DNA from: Botryotinia globosa
Taxonomy: Eukaryota; Ascomycota; Leotiomycetes; Helotiales; Sclerotiniaceae
Assembly (NCBI GenBank): GCA_014898425.1
Contig: RCSZ01000016.1
Span: forward strand, 558,001-622,000
Direction of reading: 5' to 3'
DNA: 64,000 bases
Both the position numbers and the translations under genes were made by a program. Below are positions 45,079 to 57,865 of this stretch, piece by piece. The notes under the pieces are model-generated. The model did no database searches and had not been told where the DNA came from. It saw only the letters and a list, made by a program, of their open reading frames with translations. Each line of letters begins with the position of its first letter. Position 1 is the stretch's first letter.

Positions 45079-45522
45079 GACAGTGTAGGCAATAGTATTT
45101 CCCGTAATTCATATAGAGATTAGTTTAATAATGCGCATTGATTCTTTTCGAAATATATACATACCTATGTAATATAGAATTCAATACCACTGAAAGTATT
45201 CAATATTATTTAGTATTCAATACTATTAGCATATACTGAAATACTGGAATCCAATATAATATCTTCATTCCTTCCTATATAGATTAGAAACAAAGGATTT
45301 CATTTCAATTTGAAGCAAGGAATGGAATTTTATTGTCGGATTTGAATAGAGATAAAGATGTTATAATAAATTCTAGTATTTTAATATATTACTAATATTC
45401 TTTAGATATATGAATATGTAAGTTACAAGAGTGGTATAATCTCCTTCTTATATACTAGCTGCAATATCAATATATTAATATACACTACAGTTTCACTATA
45501 GTATACTATTGCCTACACTGTC
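45079..45522. mobile_element. AT-rich MITE with perfect 20-bp inverted repeats
   Basis: The left end GACAGTGTAGGCAATAGTAT (45079-45098) is the exact reverse complement of 45503-45522. The 444-bp body is AT-rich and non-coding, with internal ATTCAATA and TATACT phrases. The flanks share TCTG (left 45076-45079, right 45521-45524), which overlaps the repeat. The duplication size, and so the superfamily, is uncertain; a CAGTG start would fit hAT. Confidence 0.8.
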
Positions 45523-45954
45523 TGGCGCTCGATATCCCTATATGTATTAAACATATATAAACATATAAAACTTTTGCATGCGAGTCCGCTGGGAAATAAT
45601 GAAGAGTAATGCATATGTACTCACGTACTAGTAACCAAAAAATTCTCGCTGCAAATCATATTTCATACTCTCGTCTTGTAGTAAACCATTCTGGGCACAT
45701 ATTTATATCACCGACCGGCAAGTTTCTACTGTAATGATAAGTCGTTGGATAGAAGATGTGTATTTATATCTTGATGAAGAGGATTGTTGGTTCTCGTTGC
45801 TAATTACTCATTGATGATTATCTGATGCGGGTAATCGATGTCAACTTTATGTATATGTGTGCGTGTGTGTCGAAATAGTAATATCAACATCCAAACCAAC
45901 AACTTAAGAATAATTATCGCTATTAATACCAACAGTCAATTCGTCTACAAATAC

Positions 45955-46015
45955 AGCAGCAACGACAACAGCAGCAACGACGACAACAACAACAACAACA
46001 ACGACAACAACACAA
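45955..46015. repeat. (AAC/GAC/AGC)n trinucleotide repeat
   Basis: About 20 consecutive trinucleotides of the form NAC/AGC (CAGCAACGACAACAGC..., then AACAACAAC). Confidence 0.8.
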
Positions 46016-47638
46016 TCCCACACTCCCTTCCCTCTCCCCAAATAACGAATTCCACCTCCATTTCCTTCCTCACAAATCTGTATACTGCAGACATAAAGAT
46101 TTCCAGCACCGTTAGAAACAATTGTACCCACCATCTATTCTCTCGACTCCAGCTCAGTCATATCCCCTGGACTTGCGATGATATTGCAGGTTGTGGAGAG
46201 GAAAGGGGGGGAACAGAGGGTGTGGTTTTAAGTTTGGGGTTTCATTCTTGGGTGATTCCTATAAGAAGGTCAGTTCACTTTGTCCGATTTCTCCTCCCCC
46301 AAAATACACAAACCGAGTCCCCGTTGAGGAGTATAGGGTGGATATTGAGAGGTGGTGTGGTTATTGTGTTTGTAATTTGGAAGATGCCGATTGATATTGT
46401 AACTTGTGGCTCTGCATTTGATGAACTATGAATGTTGAGATAGGGACATATGGATGACTCAATTGACTGACGCCAAGCCATCAATCACATTGTTGATCTA
46501 TGTGGTAGCGTACTTGGAAACAATCATATGCTGTGAGGAGCTTCATAGACCACATACTCCGTAGACAAAATAGAAAGCTTCAGCTCACTGTATTGATGAC
46601 GTAATTTGAAGAGCCAAAAATCAAATTCAAGATGTGGCACTCGAGTAATCAGCCTCCCTATCTAGGTAGGCAATATCAACAATATCAACAATATCAAAAC
46701 CTTTAATCTTTATTTCCCAGCAATCATGAATAAAATCCACATCACTCAACCCCCAAATCTAGAATCCTACCAATGAGGAAAGCATAAAGATCCATCGAAA
46801 TCGAGAACAAAAGCTGTTCCAAAGCTTCGACCCTGAAGTTGTTGCACGTTTCGATTTTCGGTGGAGGAGCACCGGAACTGGAATCGCACAGTGACGTCCC
46901 TGTTGGTGGAATCATGCATGTGCTCCCGTACAAAGCAGTTGTGCGAGTCAGTGAAGATCAGCATGCGATCTGTGAGAATTGGTTAGTATCAGGTAGTAAG
47001 ATTCTAATTGCTCCTTCCAGATCATAGGAATCGCCTTGTAGATCTCGTTAATCCTTTCCTCTCCATCGGCTATGGGTAACCTGATTTCTTCTACATGAAA
47101 CAAACTTTACCACTCACTCCCTGACTGCATGTTCCCCGAAAGACGAAAGACGACTGATCAAGCCTCTTTCTGCTGCATCCTTTGATGGACCGGTATAGTT
47201 GAAAGAAACCATCATTCTTACCAATTGTATGGTAGTTTCTAAAGATACATCAAACCGCTGCTGTTGCTATCAGTGGTGGAATGCGAAAGAGATGGGAAGC
47301 GCAGGCAACCTGCCGTTTGTTGATTTAATTCGATATCCCGAGTTGAGTAGATGATTTACTCAACATGAGTGTTTGTGAAACGAAGGGTTACCGGTATATG
47401 ACTGATATGACTGATATCTGTACATGTCAATTATTATTAGTTACCTACAGTCGTAATTCCCCACTGGCCACTGCAAATCCTCAAGGTCCCTGAACTCTCG
47501 AGTCTCGACATCATCACCAAAACAGAGTAGCTCTTTCTCTCAACCTCTCAACTTCTCAACTTTCTTCTCAGCCTTTTGTTCTTGCTTCAAAGTTCCAATC
47601 ATACGCATACGGTGCGGTGCCTCTTTACTTCCCGTTCG

Positions 47639-47690
47639 TTGCTAGCATCCGTTCATTGCTAGCATCCGTTTGTTGCTAGCATAAGTTTCG
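47639..47690. repeat. Three copies of a GCTAGCAT-centred unit
   Basis: The phrase TTGCTAGCAT occurs three times at about 17-bp spacing, the first two followed by CCGTTC/T. Each contains the palindrome GCTAGC. It is about 550 bp upstream of the acyltransferase start and could be a regulatory repeat. Confidence 0.6.
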
Positions 47691-48234
47691 CTCGGTATCT
47701 CTTGGTACCTACCTAGATATCTCTACGATTCCACACACGGATCATACACACACTTGTCTGGTGGCGGGACAATCTCTTCAATATAAGATCTTTCAATTCA
47801 ATCCTCATTACAATTACATTTCGACCGCTAATTCTATATCAATCTTCTCCAAATCTTCTCCACAACTTGGCTTGTTTCACACTCATCTCAAACGAATTGA
47901 ATTTCACGTATTACAGTACGATCATCCCGTACAAGGTCTGAAATCTGGTGGCGTCAGTGTCTTCACCTGGGGTGCATTTCCCCCCTGCAGCAAGTGACAT
48001 CGATCCAATTTCGAAGATACCTGTTTAGAATACTCCATTTCGTCCAATTAAAAGTACCACGACGGGGGAATCAGATCAGTCTATTCAGTGTTCTACAGAT
48101 CTGATTTGAAAAGGATAAAGACCATCCATTGACCAAACGGAACAACACATAGATGAATCACCTCTAAGCTTTTACTCGTATCGTCTGGCTTCAATATACT
48201 AAAGATACAGTGCCGTTTATGACCTCAGGTCACC

Positions 48235-49743
48235 ATGTTACGATCACTTCGAGGTTTACTGGCGGGTCTGTTATCAAATAGCCACAATGAACCCAACTAC
48301 GAATTAATCCATTCGAATGCAAATTCTTCACCAATGTCAACGATTTACACTACCAACGACGATACGTTTTCCCATTTGAAACTCTCTTTCACACGACTCC
48401 TCTTTTTCCTTATACCTTCGCCAATACAACGTCGACTCCGACCGGCTCATTTCAAGCCTCAAAGATTGTATGCAACGTCCTATCTCGATGGACTTCGTGG
48501 AGTCGCTTCCTTGATAGTGTTTTTCTGTCACTACACCGAGGGGAATGTACAATTTATGATACCTTCATATGGCTTGCCAATAGGTGACCCAGTTCCATCC
48601 TCTTTCATGCAGCTACCTTTCCTCCGAGTACTGTATAGCGGGCGACCTATGGTTCATATTTTCTTCGTGATATCTGGGTTTGTTTTATCATTGAAACCGT
48701 TGAAGTTAGCTCGAGCCCATAATTATGCCGATCTCCAAACGACCTTGTCATCATCTGTCTTTCGTCGGGGAATGCGATTGTTTCTACCTACCACTGCTTC
48801 TACGTTCATGGTCATGATATTCATCCGTATGCGTTTGGTTAGGGTTGAAGGATTCGAGACAGCCTCACAGCAGTTTATGGATTGGCTGCATGCGATCTGG
48901 ACGATAGCTTATTCTTGGGATTGGGATAAGATATGGTGGCCACAATACGATGTTCATGTTTGGACGATTCCCATTGAAATGGCTCAGTCCATGTTTCTTT
49001 TCGTCACAATTACCGGCTTGGCGAGATGCAAAGTATGGATTCGCCTCTTCATGTTCGTTGTCATTATGTTATACAGTCTCAAGTGTGGCCGATGGGCTGC
49101 GTTCGAATTCGTTGGCGGGGCGCTGGTGGCAGAAGTGGGACTTGTTCAACAAGCACGAGCTGAACGATATTCCAACAAAGAGATGCCAGTCTCAGACGAA
49201 GAATCTTCCAATTCATGGCAAACATCGGTAGTTTATGCATTCTGGAGTATGAACTTTGTCTTTGCCATGTGGATAGCGGGATGGCCAAACACTGATGTAC
49301 TGAAAACTCCCGGGCTCAGCGAGATCGCACCTTATACGATGGAGCCATACTGGTCTCAGAGGCGACCGGAGGAACAAGCATTCTCTTGGTTTGCATTGGG
49401 GGCCATGCAAGTTGTCTTTGCTTGTCAACAACTTCCTCTGTTACAAAAGCTTTTTACCTCTGGTCCAGCGCAATATCTCGCAAGCATTTCATATGCACTA
49501 TACCTTATGCATGGACCGATTCTCGATGTCTTCGCTCACCGGTGGATGCCAATTGTTTGGTGGGCAGTAGGTGGGCGTGAGAATAGTGGTATGTGGACAC
49601 GAACCTTTGCTTGGTGGGGTGGAATGCTGGGGTTAGGAGTACCTATATTTTGGGCGTCGGATATATTTTGGAGGGCCGTGGATATCCCTTCTGTAGAATT
49701 TGCAAAATGGTTAGAAGGGAAATGCATTGTGAAGGAGGATTGA
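48235..49743 (+). CDS. Acyltransferase-3 family membrane protein
   Basis: A single exon encodes 502 residues. The cytosolic N-terminus (~1-80) precedes the family opening YLDGLRGVASLIVFFCHYTEG, with the His and Arg of the Acyl_transf_3 (PF01757) active-site region. Further landmarks are VHIFFVISGFVLSLKPLKL and FRRGMRLFLPTTASTF. About ten hydrophobic segments follow, with VHVWTIPIEMAQSMFLF and LASISYALYLMHGPIL (a family-typical late helix). These integral membrane enzymes transfer acyl groups to sugars, lipids or polyketides. The substrate cannot be read from sequence. Fungal homologues are numerous and often accessory. Confidence 0.9.
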   Translation: MLRSLRGLLAGLLSNSHNEPNYELIHSNANSSPMSTIYTTNDDTFSHLKLSFTRLLFFLIPSPIQRRLRPAHFKPQRLYATSYLDGLRGVASLIVFFCHYTEGNVQFMIPSYGLPIGDPVPSSFMQLPFLRVLYSGRPMVHIFFVISGFVLSLKPLKLARAHNYADLQTTLSSSVFRRGMRLFLPTTASTFMVMIFIRMRLVRVEGFETASQQFMDWLHAIWTIAYSWDWDKIWWPQYDVHVWTIPIEMAQSMFLFVTITGLARCKVWIRLFMFVVIMLYSLKCGRWAAFEFVGGALVAEVGLVQQARAERYSNKEMPVSDEESSNSWQTSVVYAFWSMNFVFAMWIAGWPNTDVLKTPGLSEIAPYTMEPYWSQRRPEEQAFSWFALGAMQVVFACQQLPLLQKLFTSGPAQYLASISYALYLMHGPILDVFAHRWMPIVWWAVGGRENSGMWTRTFAWWGGMLGLGVPIFWASDIFWRAVDIPSVEFAKWLEGKCIVKED

Positions 49744-50952
49744 TATTTATCTCTTGAAAGACAATTTTGGAAGCATTTGCAAGGCGTCATCGATATATTG
49801 GGATTTACAAACGGGCGTATGATGGATGGATGGAGAAATGCCCATAATTTTTTCGGGGGCTCGGGGGTACGACATAAAAGTTTAAATGTCGGCACTGCGG
49901 CGGTATCTATCACAATATGTTTGTTAGCGGGAGTTGGGAGTTGACCCATACGATAGAGGTCGATCTGGATTCGCCTCAAACATGAATATCTAAAAGGAAA
50001 ATACAGTAAAACATACAACCTTATGACAGAGTCACAGAGCAAAGGTGTGACACGGTAACTCGGTGAGACATTTACTACTTCTTTCTTATTTGAGATAGTG
50101 CCGAGTCTTATCGGTCAGCTGAAACCTGGGCACAGAAGCTTATTTTGATTGTGTGACGATCCGTCCCGACTCTCGACACGGGTAATAAAATTGAGGCGGG
50201 GGATGCTTGACGGGCTCGTGATTTTATGCCGCTGAAGATGACAAATCCAGGTGATTTGTACGCCACCGATCAACCAATGAACACGAGTACATATCAAATT
50301 AATTTTCTTCGCAAACTTATCCATGCTTAACTAATCTTTCGTGACCAACAACCTAGGTAATTGAAGATGTGCAATCAGCTGAGAATGGAGATGTAAGAGG
50401 GGCTGCTCCTAAATACGAAAGGAACTTCGGGATCTGCTCTTTAGTGTTGGTGTGCACCGTGAAGATTTTGACAAGAGGTGAGAAGGGTCATATTCGGTAG
50501 GTAGCACACGCGATACATGCGGGGCGATCATTAATCGTACGAAGAAGCTAGGTATGTGATGGGTTATGTTACATTGGTATCATGCTTTTGGATTCCTACA
50601 TACTTGTCTCACAGGGAACAGATTGGGATGATCTAGAGCCCGGCTTGATCATCGATTCCTTTCTAGCTGAAAGTTGCAGTTTTGTGGCAGCGATGGATCT
50701 GTATATGAGTCGTGATGGGTGGATAAAAGGGCTGAGATACCTGGCCGGATTTGTGTGGATCATGATACCTTGCTTTTGAGCCGTACGAGATTGTTTATAA
50801 AAACTCGAGTCGGGGTTTTTATAGGACGAGTGCAACGGGGTTTGCATCCACCATCACGCATTGCACTTTCGGGCATTGTTTTCTTGCAGTAGTAGTACAG
50901 TAACACCCCTTTGGTGTAAGGCTGTACGAGGGTATTCAATACCGAGCATACG
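49744..50952. other. Intergenic: Ppo upstream region
   Basis: About 1.2 kb contain no supported gene. Its right part should contain the Ppo promoter and leader. Confidence 0.5.
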
Positions 50953-53900
50953 TTGCTAGGGCGTCAAATTCTTATGTCATCGAGAGACGAGGGGAGTTTA
51001 AATATGGAGGGTGTGAACGCGGGGAATGGAGGGGATGACAAGAAATTTGTCAAGGAGAAGAATAAGTTGGGTTCAAAATACAGAAATTATTTTACAGGAA
51101 AATTTCAAGGAAAATCTAGGAAAGGTGAGAAGTCGGATCAGAAACGTCCCCAAAAAGGAAATTCTCGATCGAACTCAGAACCGATACCAACGCCAGCACC
51201 AACATTGGTTCCAACACCTCAATCACAGGCTCGTCCACAATCACATTCTCAACCACAATCTCAACCAAAAACCATAACCACAGTCGCAGTCATGCCTCCC
51301 AAGTCATCTACATCCCAACCAGGTTGGACTTCCGACATTCCCAAAACAACCCCGACGGTAGTTTCCGATATTGAATCTGCAACTCATAGTATCCATTCTA
51401 TCTTTCATGACCTCAAAACCATCACTCCGGAAGATGCAAACACACTTCTTCAACTGTTCTCCTCTCAGATCAAGGGTGTCCAAAATGACAACACTCTCCT
51501 TCTTGAAAAGACAGTCAAACTCCTAGCATCTCAACCGGAAGATTCACAGATTGGAAAAAGTTTAACAGCAAGTTTTGTTAATACGCTGTGGGATGCTTTG
51601 CCGCATCCACCTGTGAGGAGTTTGGATAAGAAGTTTATGTATAGAGATGCAGATGGAGGAAATAACAACATCTTAATGCCGGATTTGGGAAAGGCTGGGA
51701 CGGCTTATGCAAAGAGTGTTAAACCTGAGAGAATGAGGAAGAAGAATCTACCGGACCCCGGTGAGCTTTTTGATGGGTTGATGAGGAGGGGCGGATTGGA
51801 TGGAGAAGAAGCCTTCAAGGGAAGTCCGACTGGCATCAGTAGTCAGCTGTTCTATCTGGCTACGATTATTATTCATGATCTTTTTCTTACGGTATGAAAA
51901 AATGTTTCCTCTTGGAATTTGGGTATGGGAAATTTGAGATATAGATTTAGAACTAACAGAATGGCATTAGGATCATGAAGATATGACGAAATCGAAGACT
52001 AGTAGTTATTTGGATCTCGCACCTCTCTATGGTTGTAATCAAGAGGAGCAAAATGCAGTCCGAACATTCGAGGATGGAAAACTCAAACCAGATTGTTTTT
52101 CCTCTAAGAGAATCTTAGGATTCCCCCCCGGTGTGGGAGTATTCTTGATCATGTTCAACCGATTCCATAATCATGTGGTTGGAATGCTTGCTCAGTCAGT
52201 ACTCTTCATTTGCTCTTATTCCCTTTGTTGAATATAAAACCTAACTGAAATCCTAGAATCAATGATAATGGCCGTTTCACAAAACCTAAAGCAGAGGCAG
52301 CAAAGTCTGCTTTCGATAAATACGATAACGACCTCTTCCAGACAGGCAGACTCATCACTTGTGGCTTATATGTCAACATTGTTTTGAAAGATTATGTTCG
52401 TACGATTTTAAATCTCAATCGCACAACTTCAAAATGGGATTTAGATCCAAGAGTCTCTGAGACCAAGACCCTCTTGAATAAGCCTGCTGCTGAGGGCGTA
52501 GGAAATCAAGTCACTGCTGAATTCAATTTAAGTATGTTTGATCCCCCTTGAAGCGCCAAAACTCCATGATGAATATGCTAATCAGGTAAAAAGTCTACCG
52601 CTGGCACTCGGCTATCTCCCAGAGAGATGAGAAATGGACCAATGCAGAATACGCCAGACTATTCCCTAACAAAAATCCGGCTGATGTTACACTTCCTGAA
52701 CTTCTCAGGGGTCTTCACTCCATGGAAGCGGAGCTTCCTACCGATCCATCTCAACGCTCTTTCGCAGATCTCAATCGTTTGTCTAATGGATCATATGATG
52801 ACGAATCACTTGTCTCAATTTTCTCATCTTCAGTAGAAGATCTCTCTGGTGCATTTGGGGCCACAAACGTTCCGCCTATTATGCGCTCCATAGAAGTCCT
52901 CTCTATTCTCCAAAGTCGTTCTTGGAATATGTGCACCCTTAATGAATTCCGGTCATTCGTCGGATTATCGCGTCACACATCGTTTGCGGATATCAACCCC
53001 GATCCTGTTATTGCGAAACGACTCAAAGAATTCTATGGAAGTCCTGACGACGTGGAATTCTATCCGGGAGTCGTGGTTGAAAAGATTAAACCACCAGTGG
53101 TGCCAGGTAGTGGATTATGCACTGGCTATAGTATCAGTTATAGTATTTTGAGTGATGCGGTAGGATTGGTTAGGGGAGATAGGTTTTATACTACGGATTA
53201 TACGCCGGAGAGTCTGACTAATTGGGGGTTAGTTGCATCTTCCTTTTCTCTCTCTCTCTCCCTTCCGTTTGCATTCTCTTATAATTTCGAGAAGATCAAA
53301 AGAGTTACTAATATGATAAAATAGATACAATGAAGTCCAATTCGACACCAATATCGACGATGGTGCTGTGCTTTACAAATTGGTTCTTCGAGCCTTCCCA
53401 AACCACTTCCAGGGGAACTCTATATACGCACATTTCCCATTCGTCACACCGGAGACTAATCGTAAAATCCAAAAGGACTTGGGAAGAGAAAACTTGTATA
53501 GTTGGGATAACCCTAAGAAGAAGGCAGATTTTCCAAAAGTAGAGGGTTGGGAAGAGTGCAAGAAAATCCTAGATGATAAGGCTAATTGGAAGGTTAGTTT
53601 CCCTTTTCAATCTCAATTTTTGGGATTTTAAACCTTCGGGAATGACAAAAAGGATAAATACTAAGTATGGATAACAGGTAACATGGGGTGCACCAATTGC
53701 TGTCCTAACTTCACAATCGCCTTCCGACTCCACAAAGACTACGGGGTCGCCAAAAATCCCCCCGTTCTGTCTTGCAGGAGACGAATCTATAAATACCACC
53801 TCGCGCTCTCTTATAATTTCTTCTTTCCACGATCTTCCAACCGGTCATGGAAACAAGAATGATAAGGAACATCCTGATTGGCAATCCTCAATTGCACAAT

Positions 53901-55338
53901 TTTACACAGACAACACGGCTGATTTGCTTGACAAGCATAAAGTTCTCATTCCAAACCCGAACGCGTACAGCAATGCCAATGGAAACGGAAGTGCCACAAG
54001 TAATGGGGCTGTAGCGCCCAGGAAGACATACAGAGTGGATGTCGTGTCCGACATATGCAATCGTGTCTTCACTCGTTTTGCAGCTGGCGTCTTTGACTTT
54101 CCCCTTAAGCTCGGGATGGGCAACACTGTCGACGTTAACGTGACTACGGATGTTGAAGATGGATATACAGAAGAGGAATTGTACACGGCACTTTCCACTG
54201 GTTTCATATGCATTTTCAATAATTTCGACGTTACGAAATCTTTCGTGGTGAACCAGGAAGCAAGAGCGGTGGCTAAGAGGTTGGGTGATATTTTGATGGA
54301 GCATACCAATGGAGGTGGAATTGGAGGGGTAGTCGAAGGATTGAAGGATAGATTGCATAGTTTGGTTCATGATGATGAGACGGAGAGACTTGCTGAGGAG
54401 AAAGTAGAGAAGGAGAAGGCAAGATTGGCGTTGAAGGGGTATGGGAAGTCAATGCTACAGAGATTTGTGGATAAGGGAAAGAAGGCTGGATGGGGAGTTG
54501 AGAGGGTAGTTTGGGAACAAATGTTCGTGTTCCTTTTGTTTCTTTTATTTTCCCTTCCCTCTCATGCCATTTCACCTACCCTTTCCTATATTTTGAATCA
54601 TCACGCTAACGTATCTACACAGTCTTCCAACATCGGCAGCTATGACGGCAAATCAGTCACAGCTTCTCTCCCAAGTTCTGGACTATTATCTCAGTGATGC
54701 CGGATCATCACACCTACCAAAACTCTACACTATCGCTCATGAAACTAGCAAGGAGTCTGATGATATATTGTTGCACTAGTATGTTTCCCTCTCACATCTT
54801 GTTGTCTTTTCGTCCCCCCCTAGATAACCCCAATTTCTCCCAACAAAGAAAAAATATATAAACTAACACCATTCAAAGCTTCCTCGAAGCAGCCCGACTC
54901 CGCGGCACCGTTGCTCTTTTCCGCCTCTACTCACCCTCCCAAGCCCCCTCTCAAAGCACCAGCAGTACCCCCGCTCCCGGAACCGTCGTACTCCTCAACC
55001 TCCCTCTCGCCCACCACGACCCCGTCGCCTTCCCCAACCCCGAAACCGTCGTCCTCGATCGAAATCTCGACTCCTACCTCATGTTCGGCCACGGCCCGCA
55101 CGAGTGTCTCGGTCGCGATATCGCTTTAGCGGGGATGGTGCGCGTGTTTAGAATTATCATTGGGCTGAAGAATTTGAGATTGGATGTCGGATCGAGTGGG
55201 TATAGTAGGAAGAGTACGGCGGGTGAGAGCAGGGGCATGAAGACTGTGGAGACGGAGTTTGGCATGGCGTATTTGGATGATGAGTTGGCGACTTTGGGAC
55301 CATTTCCGAAGGGATTGAGGGTTTGTTGGGATGAGTAG
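50953..55338 (+). CDS. Ppo / linoleate diol synthase: haem dioxygenase-P450 fusion (8 exons)
   Basis: Exons are 50953-51891, 51971-52194, 52257-52531, 52594-53227, 53325-53592, 53678-54522, 54623-54778 and 54879-55338, giving 1266 residues, every phase consistent. The N-terminal animal-peroxidase-like dioxygenase has the distal His (H308 in IIHDLFLTD). It also has the YRWH motif (Y481, H484) supplying the radical Tyr and the proximal haem ligand. The C-terminal P450-type hydroperoxide isomerase keeps ExxR (E1117-R1120), the LDS-typical A-N-Q motif (1071-1073) and the haem Cys C1190 in FGHGPHECLG. Intact Cys suggests a true diol synthase rather than a 10R-dioxygenase. Such enzymes make oxylipin (psi factor) signals controlling sporulation. 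A basic Gln/Pro-rich N-terminus of ~110 residues is unusual; a start at 51292 is possible. Confidence 0.93.
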
Positions 55339-56335
55339 GTGAGTAGGTGAGAGAGAGGGAGGAGGGTTTAGTGTCTGGTTGGTTGTTGGGGGGTCATCTG
55401 TCTATTTCTTTCTTTATTTATCTACTGGGAAAGGAAGGGAATCGGAATCAGGGCTTAAAGTATCTACGTATCATCTACCAACATTCCGTCTTTAACCTCA
55501 CTAGCAAGTTTTCAGAAAAACAATGGACTTTCCATCAACATATTCTATCTCCCCTCGAGAGTATCCGCCTTGGTAAATTTTCGTCCCGGAAACTTGTCTC
55601 TTGCCGTTTTTCACTGCACATACCTCCACTACAGTCTTCCGAGTTTCATTGCTCGTGCATTCTCCTTTCTTATACGTGTGAAGATGCTTACCTAGCTGTC
55701 TAAATTATAGATAGGTAGATATCGTCTATATCTCACGGAATTTTCAATGAGATAGAAATGGAGAAAAATCAATGATTTTTCATTACAGTATTACTCGTTT
55801 GCGATTGTTTAGTTATCTGTGCCGGGATTTCTGAGATTGTATATATTGTACTATACTATACATGCTGGGCTATAAACTGAGTGAATTGTATGGAGTTATG
55901 AAGAAATTGATTGGGGTGAGAGGTTTGCTGGTGCTGGTATTCTGGTGTTTTGATTGTTGTTGTTGTTTTGTTGGGATGTGGATATATGTGGATGAGTTAT
56001 TGCTTTGTTATTGTTATCAATTATAAACTCATATTGTTATTATTATTATTATTATCATCATCATCATCATCATCACTTTTCCACACCTTCTACTCTAATC
56101 AATATAAAACTATACCCACAATTCTCAATCCTATCCTACAGAATATAGATACACCATCTCCAGACCCTCAAATTTTTCAATATTCACTTCTCGGGTTATG
56201 ATAGCAATGGGAATCTTAAGTTCGTTTGGATGAAACTTTTTGAGTGGTGAGTTTGGGGATTGGTGAGCTTGCGTGTTGGGGTTTTTATATGGATGGATGG
56301 ATGGAAATAAAAAGAGAAAGAGAGAGATGTGGGGT

Positions 56336-56390
56336 TTGGAGGGTTTGAGTTTGAGTTTGAGTGTGAGTGTGAGTGTGAGTGTGAGCGAGA
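56336..56390. repeat. (GAGTTT/GAGTGT)n hexamer repeat
   Basis: About eight hexamers occur, first GAGTTT then GAGTGT, followed by GAGCGA. Confidence 0.8.
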
Positions 56391-56716
56391 CACTGATGTA
56401 TGGATGGGTTAGATGAAATCATCTATATATCCCGAGAGAGGAATTAAGTATAGCTAGGTATATGCATATGTGCGTATATTTTTAGTCCGAGTGATATTGC
56501 GTGTTGTGTTGAGACTTTATAAAAACGCCATTTCCTCGTTGTAGATGAGATATTTCACGAATGGTATTTTGGCAAGAAAGAAAGGAAAGATTCGTATGAA
56601 GGGGTTGTCTTGTGAACTTCCTAATGTTTTCTTGGAGTTGGAATTCTTGGTTTTCAGGTCTGGAAGGCAGGGGGTTTCTTTTTCAAGTTTGTTACTGGCG
56701 AGTGAGTGCTGTTGAT

Positions 56717-56790
56717 TTTGATTTTGATTTTGATTTTGATGTTGATGTTGATTTTTTCGTTGTCGTTGTCGTTGTCGTTGTCATTGTTGT
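56717..56790. repeat. Compound (GATTTT)n-(GATGTT)n-(GTCGTT)n repeat
   Basis: Successive blocks of hexamers drift in sequence along the array: GATTTT, then GATGTT, then TTGTCG. Confidence 0.8.
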
Positions 56791-57216
56791 GAATTCTAAA
56801 TTCTAACGACAACGACGATGTTCGAAGATATCTTTTCGTTGCTAGTTTGTTCGTCAAGAGTTTATTAAGAATCTGCATGTGAGAGTTGGGGCTATCGCTG
56901 TGAAGGGTCTGGAAACGAAAGAAGAGTTGTCATTGAATAGTGTAGTGTAAACGTTGAATGAAGTTGGTGTGACTTGATTGTTTACACTCAAGTTAAGCAG
57001 GACCTAGGTGATTGCTTTCTGTTGTTGAGATGATAATTTGTTGTAAGCTTTTATTAGTTACCGAATGAGGAACGAATTAATTAATAAAGCTTTAGTAATA
57101 ATCTCCTGGAAAAATTGATTTGATTGAACTTTTGATTTGGTAGTTGAGTTGCTAATCATTATTATAAGAGTATAGTTACCCCACCTGAAATGAAATTGAA
57201 ACTATTCCAATATTTA

Positions 57217-57221
57217 AATAC
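57217..57221. repeat. Target-site duplication, left copy
   Basis: AATAC immediately precedes the LTR and is identical to 63799-63803. Confidence 0.85.
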
Positions 57222-57371
57222 TGTCAAGGTACGGGTAAAGACTTATATTGTACCATAAGGGTTCTAAATACTATGAAAGATTGAGGCCCTATTATAGGAA
57301 GTAGGGTATACTAAGGGTATACTAAGGATTTGTGTTTAAGGTATAAAGGCAATGTAATTAGTGTTGTGATA
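57222..57371 (-). repeat. 3' LTR of the Ty3/Gypsy element
   Basis: 150 bp, aligned without gaps to 63649-63798, with about 28 differences, all transitions. This copy is more TA-rich in its right two-thirds but keeps C and G at the left end, where the other copy has T and A. Confidence 0.93.
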
Positions 57372-57865
57372 ATATCCTCTCTTTAGAGCTTATTTATTTC
57401 AAGCAAATTAAGGTATAGGATAACTTTATCATTTTTTGATAAAGTTATAAGAAATCGATTTAATATTGATTAAATAAAAATCCAAAATCTTTTGAAATAT
57501 TATTAAAACAATCTAATTTTTATTATAAAATTAAAATAAACTATTTTTAAGATAATAATCAATTAATAGATTTTCTTTGATCTACCCAATCCCTATTTAA
57601 AAATTATTATTGGTATAGTAGTATTTAAAATAATAAACTTTTTAAATCTAATTTATATGAACAGATTTAGTTTGTTTGGGTGTATTAGGTGAAATGTAAT
57701 AATCATTCTTTTTTGGTTTTGAAGGTTCTTAATTGGTTGTTATAACGATAGGTAATGTTTTCATTTGATATGATAGTGGAAATTATATTCATTATAACAA
57801 TCAAGAATCTTTTTGAATTTCTATCGCTTGGTTTCTTTATATGTTTTATTATCTCTTTTGAAAAC

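Larger units (their letters stand above)
43942..48234. other. Gene-poor 4.3-kb region
   Basis: No protein gene is supported. It contains a 12-bp array (44161-44225), an AT-rich MITE (45079-45522), an AAC/GAC microsatellite (45955-46015) and a short 16-bp repeat (47639-47690). The frame at 45838-46431 is low-complexity and repeat-driven. The last several hundred bases are pyrimidine-rich and are probably the leader of the acyltransferase gene. Confidence 0.55.
55339..57221. other. Intergenic with simple repeats
   Basis: No gene is supported over 1.9 kb. It contains a TTA/TCA trinucleotide run at 56036-56072, the hexamer repeat at 56336-56390 and the GATTTT-to-GTCGTT run at 56717-56790. It ends at the retrotransposon insertion point. 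Confidence 0.55.

Noticed and set aside
45838..46431. 197-codon plus-strand ORF
   Set aside because: Its middle is a trinucleotide microsatellite (Asn/Ser/Asp runs); the flanks show no motif or codon pattern.
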